Shown: one piece after another, positions 52,130 through 62,423 of the stretch
How positions within the stretch are numbered: position 1 is the stretch's first letter
Layout: each line of letters begins with the position of its first letter
Assembly: GCF_905171765.1 (NCBI RefSeq)
Contig: NC_053392.1
Coordinates: 409,144,366-409,208,365 of the forward strand
Source: Bufo bufo
Lineage: Eukaryota > Chordata > Amphibia > Anura > Bufonidae
Reading direction: 5' to 3'
DNA: 64,000 bases
The notes under the pieces: generated by a model
Seen by the model: the letters and a program-made list of their open reading frames with translations, nothing else
What the model was told of the DNA's origin: nothing
Databases searched by the model: none
Program-made: the position numbers and the translations under genes

Positions 52130-53400
52130 GTGTCTATATGTCAATATACTGATATAAACTCATTACCTGCATTTATTCTTAACTGTTTGGTAATTAAAAT
52201 CACAGTGATCTGTCCAAATATCAGAATGGTTGGCAACCCTGGCTTACAGTTTTTATAAACCTAAAAGTAGTGGACCCTATCACAGAGCCATCTTACTTAT
52301 CTGTGGATTTGCTGTACTATGGAACTCTCCTGCACTGTGCAGGATATGCTGCCCCCTGCTAGCTGCATCTGGTAGCTTTAGTTCTGAAGTTGGGGACTTG
52401 TTGGGAAGACAACAATCTTAAATATGTGACACTTCTGAGGATCCAGGACACTTGGGATGGCATGTGTATTTTTTAAAACTCAGATTGTATATTGTGGTAT
52501 GTAAAGAGATTATGAAAACACATTTCCCAGTAGTAGATTTTTTTAAAATATAATAAACATGATTTATAATCTGGAACCATAACACCTACTTGGGTAACTG
52601 ATTAGTACATAGGCTAGTATGCTTGCAAGTATGTATCTATGTAAAATTCTAATATTTAATGTAACCCATTAAAATAGTAGTGAAAGGGTACAAAAGCTAA
52701 CAGCTTCTTGAGATAAAAAGTAGAATAAAGGTACATTTGTAATTATGATTTTTAAATGTAATGGTTACAAAAAATAATACAAGTGCAAAGTGTGCAGTTT
52801 TCAGCTTTACCGAACATCATGTGATGTTAAAAATGTTTCCAGAAAGCAAAGCACTTGAGGAAGGAATGCAAATTGTAAATTAAACTTGCCATCAATTTCA
52901 ACAAGATGACAGAATGATCCATGTCAGTGTTACAGGTTGAAGATGAAAAGAGTACATTACACTGTTGTGTGAAAAGTTTCTGCACCCATTTCTTCCAGTA
53001 ATATAGGTATTACATGTAAGGCATTATAGTGCAGGGGGATTCCATTTGCCTCCATCATTTACTACATACAGTTTATTCATTTTAAAGCAACACTGAACTT
53101 TGAAAAAACTTCTGATTTGTCATATCAAAAATTGATGTGTGTCTGAGTTCTGAGACTCCCATCAATCCCTTGACCAATGAGAGAGAAGGGCTCACATTGA
53201 GCTCTCTGTCTCCTCGTTCTAAGGATCATTGGGGTCTCAGTACATTTAATGTATAATTGTAAGTTCTCTGACTTACTTGAAAATTTCCCCATGGCCCATA
53301 AATGTGATAAAATAATACTAAATCATATACTGACTACTTAACCAATGGCTTAAACCTACAACAACCCACAATTACAACGCATTAATCCTCAGAAAAAAAA
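52130..53400. other. No gene recognised
   Basis: AT-rich, apparently unique sequence with no clear terminal repeats or coding frames. Confidence 0.4.
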
Positions 53401-53410
53401 ACATGAATAA

Positions 53411-53692
53411 ACACCAAAAAACGAGGATGCTATTTGTATAAAAATAATTAATTTTATTAAATTACATAGAACAATAAATATCAGTGTTAGTCAAAAGGGA
53501 TAGGACATGAAGAAACTAGCCTCTAGAATAGGGCTCAACAATGCGGAGAATCGCCCTTGGGGGAAATTTCACCCTGAGCAGCCACAGTTGTGTGAAAAGT
53601 TTTTGACTAACACTGATATTTATTGTTCTATGTAATTTACTAAAATTAATTATTTTTAAACAAATAGCATCCTCGTTTTTTGGTGTTTACTC
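53411..53692. repeat. Inverted repeat, arms about 90 bp
   Basis: AAACACCAAAAAACGAGGAT through ATCAGTGTTAGTCAAAAG (about 53411-53500) is mirrored by TTTTTGACTAACACTGATAT through GCATCCTCGTTTTTTGGTGT (about 53600-53690). A loop of about 100 bp lies between (GAATCGCCCTTGGGGGAAAT). The loop differs from the hammerhead motifs. It could be an inverted twin of another short repeat. Confidence 0.65.
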
Positions 53693-53841
53693 AACCAATG
53701 GCTACATGATTCTACTGCAAAATTATGTAGTGGGTGTAGCTTGGCTGCATGTGATTAGCCACATCAAATAATTTGGGCAACCCATTTAATTAATTCATAT
53801 ACCTCAAGCACTTGATGGTGGGGCGAGTAACCTGACAAGAC

Positions 53842-54583
53842 ATTCTATAGTATGCCTGATGAAGTATCATGCCTGACTATATAGTATGCCTGATGAAGTT
53901 TTCTGATAAGCTTACCCACTTATCCATGTACTTTCCCAGCACTATCAACGGCCATACCACAAGGGGCGCAATATGATATCAAGCATTATAGGACCCCTCA
54001 TATATTATACCCACCTTCTAGCCCCTGACAGGATGTACATTAAGTTGTAATCCCTCCTATTTACTCCTTAATTCCACCTACCCGCTGCACACCTTTGTCT
54101 ATATAGTATTACGATGCCTTTTTGCCCAACCTGAACCCCTGCGAAATATCCAAGTGATCCATTGGAAAATGAGCCCACCTCCTACGTCCTCCACACCGCT
54201 AAAGGCACCTCCGATGATAAGGATCCCCCAGGGTCCCCAGATGACGGACTGTGTTCTCTCAATATATCGATACGACTTTCTTCTTCTGTTCAAATTGTAA
54301 CCGATATACTATGTGCTGTATGTCTATTACACACTTTTTGTGATACTTTATATGCTGTATGACTATTGCACACTTATTGTGATACTTTATATGCCTTTCC
54401 AGTTGTACTGAAGAAGGCTGTTTAGCCGAAAACGTTTTTTGACTGGAACCGCACAAAAATAAAAGCATTATATTGAAACCCAAGTGGAGTACAGGAGTCT
54501 TACTAATTATATGCATCTGGTTTGGGAACCATCTCCTAACACCCACGCAATCTAATTGGAGAACTGTCCAAGCTTATATCGCT
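53842..54583 (+). mobile_element. Short hammerhead-bearing element with 14-bp target duplication
   Basis: TAACCTGACAAGAC occurs at 53828-53841 and 54584-54597 and brackets 742 bp. The left part has a 30-bp tandem duplication (ATAGTATGCCTGATGAAG, 53847-53900). The middle has (TTGTGATACTTTATATGC) duplicated at 54338-54392. The hammerhead-like motif is at 54402-54447. No protein motifs. Inference: a non-autonomous retroelement mobilised by target-primed machinery, plausibly Penelope-like given the duplication size and hammerhead. Confidence 0.7.
54401..54447 (+). ncRNA. Hammerhead-like motif
   Basis: The outer stem I TTCCAGT (54398-54404) pairs with ACTGGAA (54442-54448), 7 bp. The core is CTGAAGA (54408-54414), stem II GGCT...AGCC (54416-54419 with 54424-54427), GAAA (54428-54431), then ACGTTTTTT. 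Core, stem II and outer stem I match; the stem III / NUH part is U-rich and unclear. Lies within the element with the 14-bp duplication. Confidence 0.45.
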
Positions 54584-54597
54584 TAACCTGACAAGAC

Positions 54598-55195
54598 GGC
54601 ATTGGAACTTTTAGGTCTCAGCACACAGACTGTTCTTTTAGGGCATTTGAAAGCTTCCAAAAAAGCCATGCACTTTTTCAGCATGTATGGTGGCGTTTTT
54701 TGGACTGTAACATTTTATACATGTGCATTGCCCTGAAATCAATTGCAAAGCACTGAAAATGTTAATGTCACTATATTTCATATATTATATGCATGTACTC
54801 CTATTCCATTAGGTTGTATAGGGAATGGGAGGTCACAAGTGGCTAGGCAGGACTGACTCCACCCTTCCTCTCTAGGAGGAAGTTTCTATAGCTGTCTGCT
54901 GAGGAGTGAACACCTCAGAGAAGCAATGAGCAGATCCTATAGGAAGATTCAACTCCCCTACAGACTAGAAGCAGTTTATGCGCCAGCCCTTGGAAGGGAA
55001 AAGATATATTGAAGGTTTAGATGTCACAAAGGGATTGCAGACTACTTTGGCGAAGAAGGTAACAGCCGCCAATCTAGCTATAGCCTCCTCGGCATGTAGT
55101 GGGAACACTGTTCGCTGCAAGCTGCCCACTATAATCAAAGGACAGGAAGGTGCCAGTGTTCAGAGACTGTATTCCCTTGAGGATACTATACAGTA
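54598..55195. other. No gene recognised
   Basis: Moderately AT-rich DNA upstream of the Helitron. The 106-codon frame at 54978-55298 runs into the Helitron and has no motif I recognise. Possibly unrelated repeat; unresolved. Confidence 0.35.
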
Positions 55196-55529
55196 TCTAA
55201 TGTATAAAGCTGAGTGTATATATGTATGTCCGCTAAAGGAATCCATACCGTCAGAATACAATCACGAAATTTGGCACACAGGTACATCAGGTATCTAGGA
55301 TGTACCATTCCTGATATATTCCCAAAAAATATGGCACATCACATGACCTACATTAGCCAAATGAAGCCTGCAGGTCTTTCTCCTCATATCCCAACTGCCA
55401 TACACATGGTCACATTATCCTTATCAGCCAATAGAAGCTCACAGGCCCTTAGTCTCCACATACACACAGTTTTACACCAGGTTTCCATAACAAGCCAGCC
55501 ATTTTTCTTCACTGCTGTAGGTCAGCTTT

Positions 55530-56755
55530 AAAGGGGTAGGGCGTTGTGGATCACACTGTTAAAGGAGCAGAGTGCTGTGGAGGTCACAGTTAGGAGGGCA
55601 GGTAGGGTGGCCATTCAGGCCACCGTCATAAGACGGACTTAAAAACCCCACCCCCCGACCCGGCTAGGCCATGCCCCCTCCCACTCCGCAGCCAACGGGA
55701 ATTGAAAAAAATAAAGGTAAAAATCAACTTCTGAGCTGTTCAAAAGGACATCCCTGTGTCGATCCCAGATCCTGTGCCGGACGGAAGACAGGGAGTCTGA
55801 AAGCCGAACTGTCCGGCCTAAAACCGGACCTCTGGCCACCCTAGGGGCACGCTGCTGTGGAGGTCACAGTTAAGGGGACGGTCTGCTATGGAGGTCAGGG
55901 TTAAGGGGCAGATTGCTGTATAGGTCACTGTTAAGGGGGAGGGGTGTTGTGGAAATAACTGTTAAGGAGATGGGGTACTGTGGAGGTCACTAATAAAGGG
56001 GTGGCTGCTGTTGAGATCGCTGTTAAAGGGGCGGGCCACTGTGGAGGTCACTGTTAAGGGGGAGTGATGCTGTGGAGGTCACTGTTAAAGGGGCGGGCGC
56101 TGTGGAGGTCTCTGTTAAGGGGGCAGGGAATGGTGGAGGTCACAGTTAAGAGGACATTCGACTATGGGGGTCAGTGTTAAGGGGTGGGGTGCTGTAGAGG
56201 TCACTGTTAAGGGGGCTAAGGGGTTGTGGAGGTAAAATTTTAAGGGGGCGGAGCTCTGTGGTGGTCACTGTTAAGGGAGTGGGTTATTGTGGAAATTATT
56301 TTTAATGAGACGGGTACTGTGGAGGTCATAATAAAGGGGCGGCTGCTGTGGAGGTCAATGTTAAAGGGGAGGGCGCAGTGGATGTTACTGTTAAAAGGCA
56401 GGCTGCTGTGGAGGTCACTGTTAAATGGGCGGGCAGTGTGAAGGTCACTGTTAAGGGGCAGCGGGGTACTCTGAGGTCACTGTTAAGGCAGCGGGGTACT
56501 GTGAGGTCACTGTTAAGGAAGTGGGGTACTGTGGCAGTCATTGTTAAAGGGGCAGTTGCTGTGGAGGACTATGTTAAGGGGGCCGGGAATGGTGGAGGTC
56601 AGTTAAGGGGACTGTAACCTATGTTCAGTGTTAAGGGGCAGGTGCTATTAAGGGGGAGGGCCCCTGTGGAGGTCACTGTCAAGGGGGTGGGGTGCTGTGG
56701 AACTCACCGTTAAAAGGGCAGGTGCTGTGAAGGTCAAAGTTAAAATATAAAATAT
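55530..56755. repeat. Degenerate minisatellite, about 30-45 bp unit, inside the Helitron
   Basis: The unit GTGGAGGTCACTGTTAAGGG plus GGCGGGGTGCT recurs more than 25 times with variable G-runs and occasional deletions. The 89-codon plus-strand frame (56348-56617) and the 71-codon minus-strand frame are repeat translations (VKV/VTVK and PLTVTST patterns), not genes. Confidence 0.8.
55603..55843. mobile_element. TAGGGTGGCCA-type MITE nested in the Helitron
   Basis: Ends TAGGGTGGCCATTCAGGCC (55603) and TCTGGCCACCCTA (ending 55843). Flanks AGGGCAGG and GGGGCACG agree at 6 of 8 bases, as for the sibling at 23065-23485. It interrupts the GAGGTCACAGTTA minisatellite, which continues on both sides. 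Confidence 0.65.
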
Positions 56756-56789
56756 ACCCGTGCAACGCTGGGTCCTTCTACTAGTGTAT

Positions 56790-57412
56790 ATATATATATA
56801 TATTGTAGGGGTTTAGCTCTTCTCCGGGGTTGATTCACACAAATATCGTCGCCAGACACCAAGTTTCTGGTCCAAACATCACTTTATTTGGCTCCTCAGC
56901 AATCCAAACATAAATGGTACAAAATAAACACCTGCCCGGCTGGGCTCTAACTAAACATATAATATCCTGACTCACCTAAAGTCACAGTTCACACCCTGTG
57001 AACACATGCGGCTTTGTCAGCCAATGTCCCACAGCCTCCTGGCTGTACAGAGCACAGTACGCCCACTGTCTCCAGTTCAGTATTTCTTGTGGGAGATTGG
57101 GGCTCAGTAGTCTGCCTGTCTATGGCCCTGCGACCCTCCCAGGCGTCGCTGCGTCCCCCAACTCCAGGCTATCTCCCAGCCTTGTGGTCCCTCAGCCTTG
57201 CCCAGCTGAGACCACACAGACAGAGCCTCCAGGTCTCTGTCCACAGGTAACACACTACCCCCTTTCTGACACTCTGGGAGATGCCTTATGCCAGGCTGAT
57301 TACCTCCAGCTTCTCTCACCTGTGGTGGAACAGGGGTGTGGACCACACTATCCACCCCTTCCTTGCCTCTAACCTGAGTGAGACCTGTCACTGTCTCACA
57401 ATATATATATAT
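56790..57412. other. No gene recognised
   Basis: Follows the Helitron. TA microsatellites flank it at about 56786-56802 and 57400-57412. The intervening segment is moderately GC-rich (CTCCCAGCCTTGTGGTCCCT). It contains overlapping frames on both strands without family motifs. Both edges at TA repeats suggest a mobile repeat, but no terminal inversion is visible. Confidence 0.35.
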
Positions 57413-57794
57413 AAAAGATGAGCGAACCACTCGAGATTCGGTTCAGTTCAGGTTCGCTGAATTTTTCTAAAAGTTTGTTTCGGACTTGAATCGATTCAGG
57501 CTGAAACAAAGTTATTTTTTTCTCCCCAATCCCCCCTCCCCATGGTCTCAAATGCAATGACAGAAATAGTAAATTATATCTGAGTGATACCGACATACAT
57601 AGCTATGGGTAAATGAACGTTTTATGGTGTTAACATACATTGTGTTTAAAAACACACTGCGCCTTCCAAAATTCGAAAAATTGTTTCTTATCGGGGACAG
57701 ATGATGTTTAAACACACTGTGTTATGGAATAAAAAAGTGGCTTAAGGGGGACAAAACATCCAAAAATAATGCCTCAACAGGGTCAGAAGGCAAG

Positions 57795-58400
57795 GCAGTA
57801 GAACAGCTATCTATGGGTAGTAGCAGTAATAATAGTAATAGTAGTGGTGGTAGTAGTGGCAGATGCTTTGCGTTAATAGTGGTGGCAGTAAGAGATTAGC
57901 ATTGAGGAGCAGTAGCAGCTGAGGCAGCAGCAGTAGCAGCAGCCATGTGGAATATGTTGGCAGGCAGGCATCAGCATGATAGAGGCAGCAGCAGCCTTAC
58001 AGAAGATGATGCTGGCAGGCCGCAGCAGTGGCATGATGGCGGAGGTGGCATAATGGAGGCAGCAGCAGCCTTACAGAACATGGTGGCGGGCAGGCCGCAG
58101 CAGTGGCATGATGGTGACGGTGGCATGATGGAGGCAGCAGAATCTGCAGCCATACAGAATGTTATGGTAGGCAGGTCATAGCAGTGGCATGATAGTGGCG
58201 GTGTCATGATGGAGGCAGCAGCTGTACAAAACATGAGGGTAGGCAGGTCGCAGCAGTGGCATGGTGGTGGCAGTGGCATGATGGAGGTGGCAGCAGCCAT
58301 ACAAAACATGATGGTTGACAGGCTGCAGCAGTGGCATGATGGCGGCAGTGGCATGATGGAGACAGGAGCAGCCGTACATAACATGATGGTTGACAGATCT
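57795..58400. repeat. Trinucleotide tract and 80-90 bp minisatellite (GCAGTGGCATGATGG unit)
   Basis: 57795-57960 is a GTA/GCA-rich trinucleotide tract. From 57960 a unit of about 84 bp (GGCAGGCCGCAGCAGTGGCA, then TGATGGAGGCAGCAGCAGCC, then an ACAGAACATG variant) repeats five times. It sits next to the hAT transposase remnant and yields Met/Ala/Gly- or Cys/His-rich read-through on the two strands. Confidence 0.8.
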
Positions 58401-58479
58401 CAGCAGATGCATGATGGCTTTTTCCACTGTGGTCAGATAAATATGAGAGGGATAACATTGTTCATGCCGCAGTTGTCCC

Positions 58480-59560
58480 TGCTGACAAACTTTGTGGCCT
58501 CTTTGAAGGGCTTCAGCACCTGGGAGGCATCTCGGATGAGCTATCACTGCCTGACTTTGAAGCAACACATGCTCCCAGCTGGTGAGGCTGTCTGGTGCAA
58601 AGTCGTTCATGGATTTCTACTGCTCCTACAGATTTTCGAGCATATGTTGAATTCAAGCGAGTTGGCACATCGCAGATTAAGAGGTGAAGTGGCAGGCCGA
58701 AGTGCTTGGATAGACTCCTGAACATTGCCAGCACCTTGCGCAAGCCAGTGTACTTATTTATAAAGCACTGCACCACTAGTTTGATGACCTGGCCATGCAG
58801 AGAGCATGTGTTATTTCATCCAGGTTCAGGGTGGCCAGAATGTTGAGCCCATTGTCGCTGACCACCTTGGAGTTAGTGGGGTTACAGTCAGCAGAATGTT
58901 TGCTGCTTGATGTACTTTAGCAACTGCTCACTGGTGTGGACACTCTTGTCCAGGCTGATCAGCTCCAACATGGCGTGGCAATGCATGACTTGACACATGT
59001 GATAGGAAGGAGGGCTATTGTGAGTGACTCTGTGCCCTACTGCTGTTGGGGATGGGCCAGCATCCATGGAGGAGGAGGCAAAGAAGTGCCTGGTGTGGGA
59101 GCCAGGCCAACACAATTCTAGGGTGGGGATCAAAAGGACCTAGCCTTGTTGCTGGGGTGCTGCCTCTCGGCTGCCAGAAGAAACATTGCCACTGTTGCTG
59201 CCCCCAAAGCCAATAATGCAGCAACGGGTGCCAACACGGCTATGCCTGGGGTCTGAAGTCTCCTCCTCAGGGCAGTAAAAACCTTGACTGCTTTCACACA
59301 AGTCATCAACAGGGAGACTCTCTTGACTATCTACCGTGGGGAGTGGTGGGGTTTTCTTGCAGCTTCTTAGGAAAAAGGAAGGTGTTCCACTATGATTGGG
59401 CAGTGAAGATTGAGATGACTCCATTGAAAGCCTTCTCTGGGGCTGCAAGAAGGAGGAGCAGGGGGAACGCTGTGACCCATGGCTCCATGGCATGGTGTTA
59501 GACTCCGAAGTCACCTCCATATCATCTTGCTGCAACTGAGAGATGGAGGGAGCCATCTAA
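58480..59560 (-). pseudogene. hAT transposase remnant
   Basis: Minus-strand blocks in order: a Ser-rich spacer (59556-59140); then YHMCQVMHCHAMLELI (59050-58990); a DNGLNILATLNLDEITHALC-like catalytic segment (about 58870-58800); INKYTGLRKVLAMFRSLSKH; and DVPTRLNSTY (about 58655), where the family usually has RWNSTY. Frames change between blocks and there are stops. The plus-strand element downstream carries the related text AYHMCRARRCHAVLHLVCLG. Inactive. Confidence 0.7.
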
Positions 59561-60075
59561 TCCACAATCTCATCCTCTTTCTCCTCAACTATAAAGTTGT
59601 GCCTTTCCAAAGCCAGCAGGGACAACTGTGGCTTACTACCACTACTTATGGCCGAATAACTGGTGGTGCTACTACCCACATTCTGGCTGTGGGTCTTTCA
59701 TTTGGAACCCTTCAGTAGCCCTGACATATTTGGGCCTCTCAGATTATATTATGCGCTACCCTGTGTATTGGTGTAGTAATCATGTATATGCTGGTTTTAA
59801 TAATTTCAAGAACCCCCCAAAAAAATTGGTACCATGTGGAGATAGAAATTAAGGGAAATTGATTTAGGCCTAAATTCATTAACACTCACAGGTAAATTGT
59901 TACCCTAGCCTGTGTATTGGTGTACTGATCACCTATATGCTGGTTTAATTAAATTGAACAATTCCCCTAAAAAATTAAATTCAAACCATGTGGATATAGC
60001 AGAAACGGAAATGGATGACTGAGTTCTGACACTTAATTTTAGGTTAACACTCACAGATAAATTGTTGCCCTAGAT

Positions 60076-60222
60076 CAGGCATGCTCAACCTGCTGCCCTC
60101 CAGCTGTTGTAAAACTACAACTCCCACAATGCCCTGCTGTAGACTGATAGCTGTAGGCTGTTCGGGTATGCTGGGAGTTGTCGTTTTGCAACAGCTGGAG
60201 GGCCGCAGGTTGAGCACACCTG
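60076..60222. mobile_element. Compact hAT MITE (147 bp) with perfect 8-bp duplication
   Basis: The ends CAGGCATGCTCAACCTG (60076) and CAGGTTGAGCACACCTG (ending 60222) are inverted. CCCTAGAT lies on both sides (60068-60075 and 60223-60230). The interior is palindromic (CCCTCCAGCTGTTGTAAAAC versus TTTGCAACAGCTGGAGGG), with the ACTACAACTCCCA motif typical, from memory, of a family widespread in frogs. Confidence 0.9.
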
Positions 60223-60953
60223 CCCTAGATTGTGTATTGGTGTACTGATCACCTATATACTTAATTTAACTGAACAAGTCCCAAAAAAATATATATATAT
60301 AAATCCCAACCGTGTGGAAGCACAATAGACTGAAAAGGACTTATTTTCACATTAACACTCACAGGTGAATTGTTGCTCTGGCTGACAGCTACCCTGCTTG
60401 TCCCTATTTTCCATATACAAAACTCTTCTTCTTCTTTGTAATTCTACTTTTTCCTGTCATTTTCCTTTGGAGGAGAATACAAGCTTGATTGCTTTCTGAT
60501 TGTTCCTGACTCCCTATGATCGTTTTTCTGCAGACATTGCTACACCCAACCATCCTCATTCACAGCCCAGCATAGAATGATGTTCTGCTCTTTCTGCTAG
60601 GGTACCTCCCTGCCTGCTGTAGTACTGATTGGCTCATACAGGCTGTCAGAGTCATGTAAGAACCCGTCTTCTTCCTCTCTAGTGCTTTTTTCCTGGCAAC
60701 ATGTGCACTAAAATGGCGCTATGTGGCGTTTTAGTGGATTTGTCTAAAACAAACCACTGACGAAGTGGAATTAGTTTCGATTTTCAGGAAAAATTTGATT
60801 CGCTACAAATGTAAATTTCCTTGCGCTTCGTGTTAACGAATCACATTTTTCCTAAAATGGCGGCCACACGTGTGAGGACTGAGGACACGGGGCAAGGAAC
60901 TCTGGGAAGGTGGGATCACCCAGATTGGCATGCCTGCCCTGTGATGTCAGCCC

Positions 60954-60960
60954 TATAAAT
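60954..60960 (+). promoter_or_regulatory. TATA box of the plus-strand hAT element
   Basis: TATAAAT in the context GTCAGCCCTATAAATACGGC. It lies downstream of an AAAATGGCGGCC stretch (YY1-like) and an ACACGTGTG E-box palindrome (60867-60875). Transcription would start near 60985. The leader, repeats and BED-finger frame follow in the same direction, which supports promoter use. Inference only. Confidence 0.5.
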
Positions 60961-61289
60961 ACGGCGGCCATCTTAGAGTCAGACATTTTCCAGCGTTCAG
61001 AGTGTAGGGACAGACGTGTGAAGGCGCTAGGGACAGCAATTAGAAAAACCTGATTGTGAAAAAAAAAGTGCAGGGAAAGGATAAGGAGAAATCATTTTAC
61101 AGCATCTTAGTGCAGGGAGAGACGTCAGAAGGCACTAGGGACATTGATAGGAAAGCGATTTAAAAGTGCAGGGAAAGATTATTGGGGATCCAAATAGCCA
61201 TTAGACAGCTCTGTCGTTCCAGCTATTTGCTATTGGGCTGAAAGTGCTATGTTGAAAAGTCTTTAGTGGCTTATATCTTAGTATCTTTA

Positions 61290-62130
61290 GTATCTAAAAT
61301 CTGTACTACAAGAAAAATATATACGCATTTCACTTCTGCAGTTATTTCTGTTAAAAGCGTATAGGGGCGTATTTCAGTTGAAAAAAGAAAAATATATACG
61401 CACTGCACTGTTGCCGTTATTTCTGTTGAAAGCGTATAGGGGCATATTTCAGTACTACAAGAAAAATATATACGCACTTCACTCTTTACATTTTTTCTGG
61501 TCAAAGCGTATAGTGGCCTATTTCAGTCCAACAAGAAAAAAATATTCTCAGTTCAATTCTGCAGTTATTTCTGTTGAAAGCGTATAGGAGCGTATTACAA
61601 TAAAAAAAGAAAAATATATATGCACTGCACTGTTGCAGTTATTTCTGGTGAAAGCGTATAGGGTCATATTTTAGTACAACAAGAAAAATATATTCTCAGT
61701 GCATTTCTGCTGTTAATTCTGGTGAAAGCGTATAGGGTCGTATTTCAGTACAACAAGAAAAATATATTCTCAGTGCATTTCTGCAGTTAATTCAGGTAAA
61801 AGTGTATAGTGGCCTATTTCAGTCCAACAAGAAAAATATATTCTCAGTTCACTTCTGCAGTTATTTCTGTTGAAAGCGCATAGGGGCGTATTTCAGTAAA
61901 AAAAAGAAAAATATATACGCACTGCACTATTGCAGTTATTTCTGGCCAAAGCATATAGGGGCGTATTTCAGTATTACAAGAAAAATATATACACACTTCA
62001 CTCTTAAAGTTTTTTCTGGTCAAAGTATATAGTGGCGTATTTCAGTCCAACCAGAAAAATATATTCTCAGTTCACTTCTGCAGTTAATTGTGCTGAAAGC
62101 GTTTAGTGGCCTATTTCATTACAAAAAGAA
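61290..62130 (+). repeat. Tandem array, about 60-75 bp unit, in the hAT leader
   Basis: The unit TACAAGAAAAATATATACGC plus a CTTCTGCAGTTATTTCTG then TTGAAAGCGTATAGGGGCGT stretch and ATTTCAGT repeats about eleven times with small changes. Each unit contains AAAGCGTATAG and GAAAAATATAT. The array lies between the TATA box and the first long ORF. Frames through it (61271-61587) are repeat read-through. Confidence 0.85.
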
Positions 62131-62423
62131 AAATATTTTTGTCGAACTTAGGGGTGTTTTAATTTTCGTTTAAATTGTTTAGTTCAGCTACAAGTATGTC
62201 AGGCAGAGAAGTGCCAGGCCATACACAGAGGTCGCAGCAGAGTAAGGGGGCGTGGCAGCAGGAGTCGCAGCGAGAGGCCTGAGCTCCCAGTGTCATCTAG
62301 CAGTCGTGTCTTGACCAGCAACTCAGCGGTTCTTGATTGGTTAACTTGGTCATCCAGGTCATCCTAAGTTACATCAGACACACCCAGCCAACAGTCAGTG
62401 GGTTCACCAGACACAACCCTTAG

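Larger units (their letters stand above)
55196..56784 (+). mobile_element. Non-autonomous Helitron (1.6 kb)
   Basis: Begins TCTAATGTATAAAGCTGAGT at 55196 after a host A. Ends with the hairpin ACCCGTGCAACGCTGGGT (56756-56773) and then CTTCTACTAG (CTAG 56781-56784) before a host T. Known: Helitrons start with TC, end with a short hairpin and CTRR, and insert between A and T without duplication; all four points hold. The 5' interior TATGTCCGCTAAAGGAATCC and AATCACGAAATTTGGCACA resemble vertebrate Helitron sequence I recall. The rest is a minisatellite and a nested MITE. No Rep/helicase frame. Confidence 0.75.
57415..60840 (-). mobile_element. hAT element, minus orientation, degraded
   Basis: Starts at about 57415 with AGATGAGCGAACCACTCGAG and GGTTCGCTGAATTTTTC, which has the look of a hAT terminal region. 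It contains minus-strand hAT transposase remnants (58480-59560). It ends upstream of TTGATTCGCTACAAATG and ACGAATCACATTTTTCC near 60780-60850. No clean 8-bp duplication was found, so the right edge is approximate. A 147-bp hAT MITE is nested at 60076-60222. Confidence 0.5.

Noticed and set aside
56326..56617. VKVTVK-type 89-codon protein and its minus-strand counterpart
   Set aside because: Both are translations of the Helitron minisatellite.
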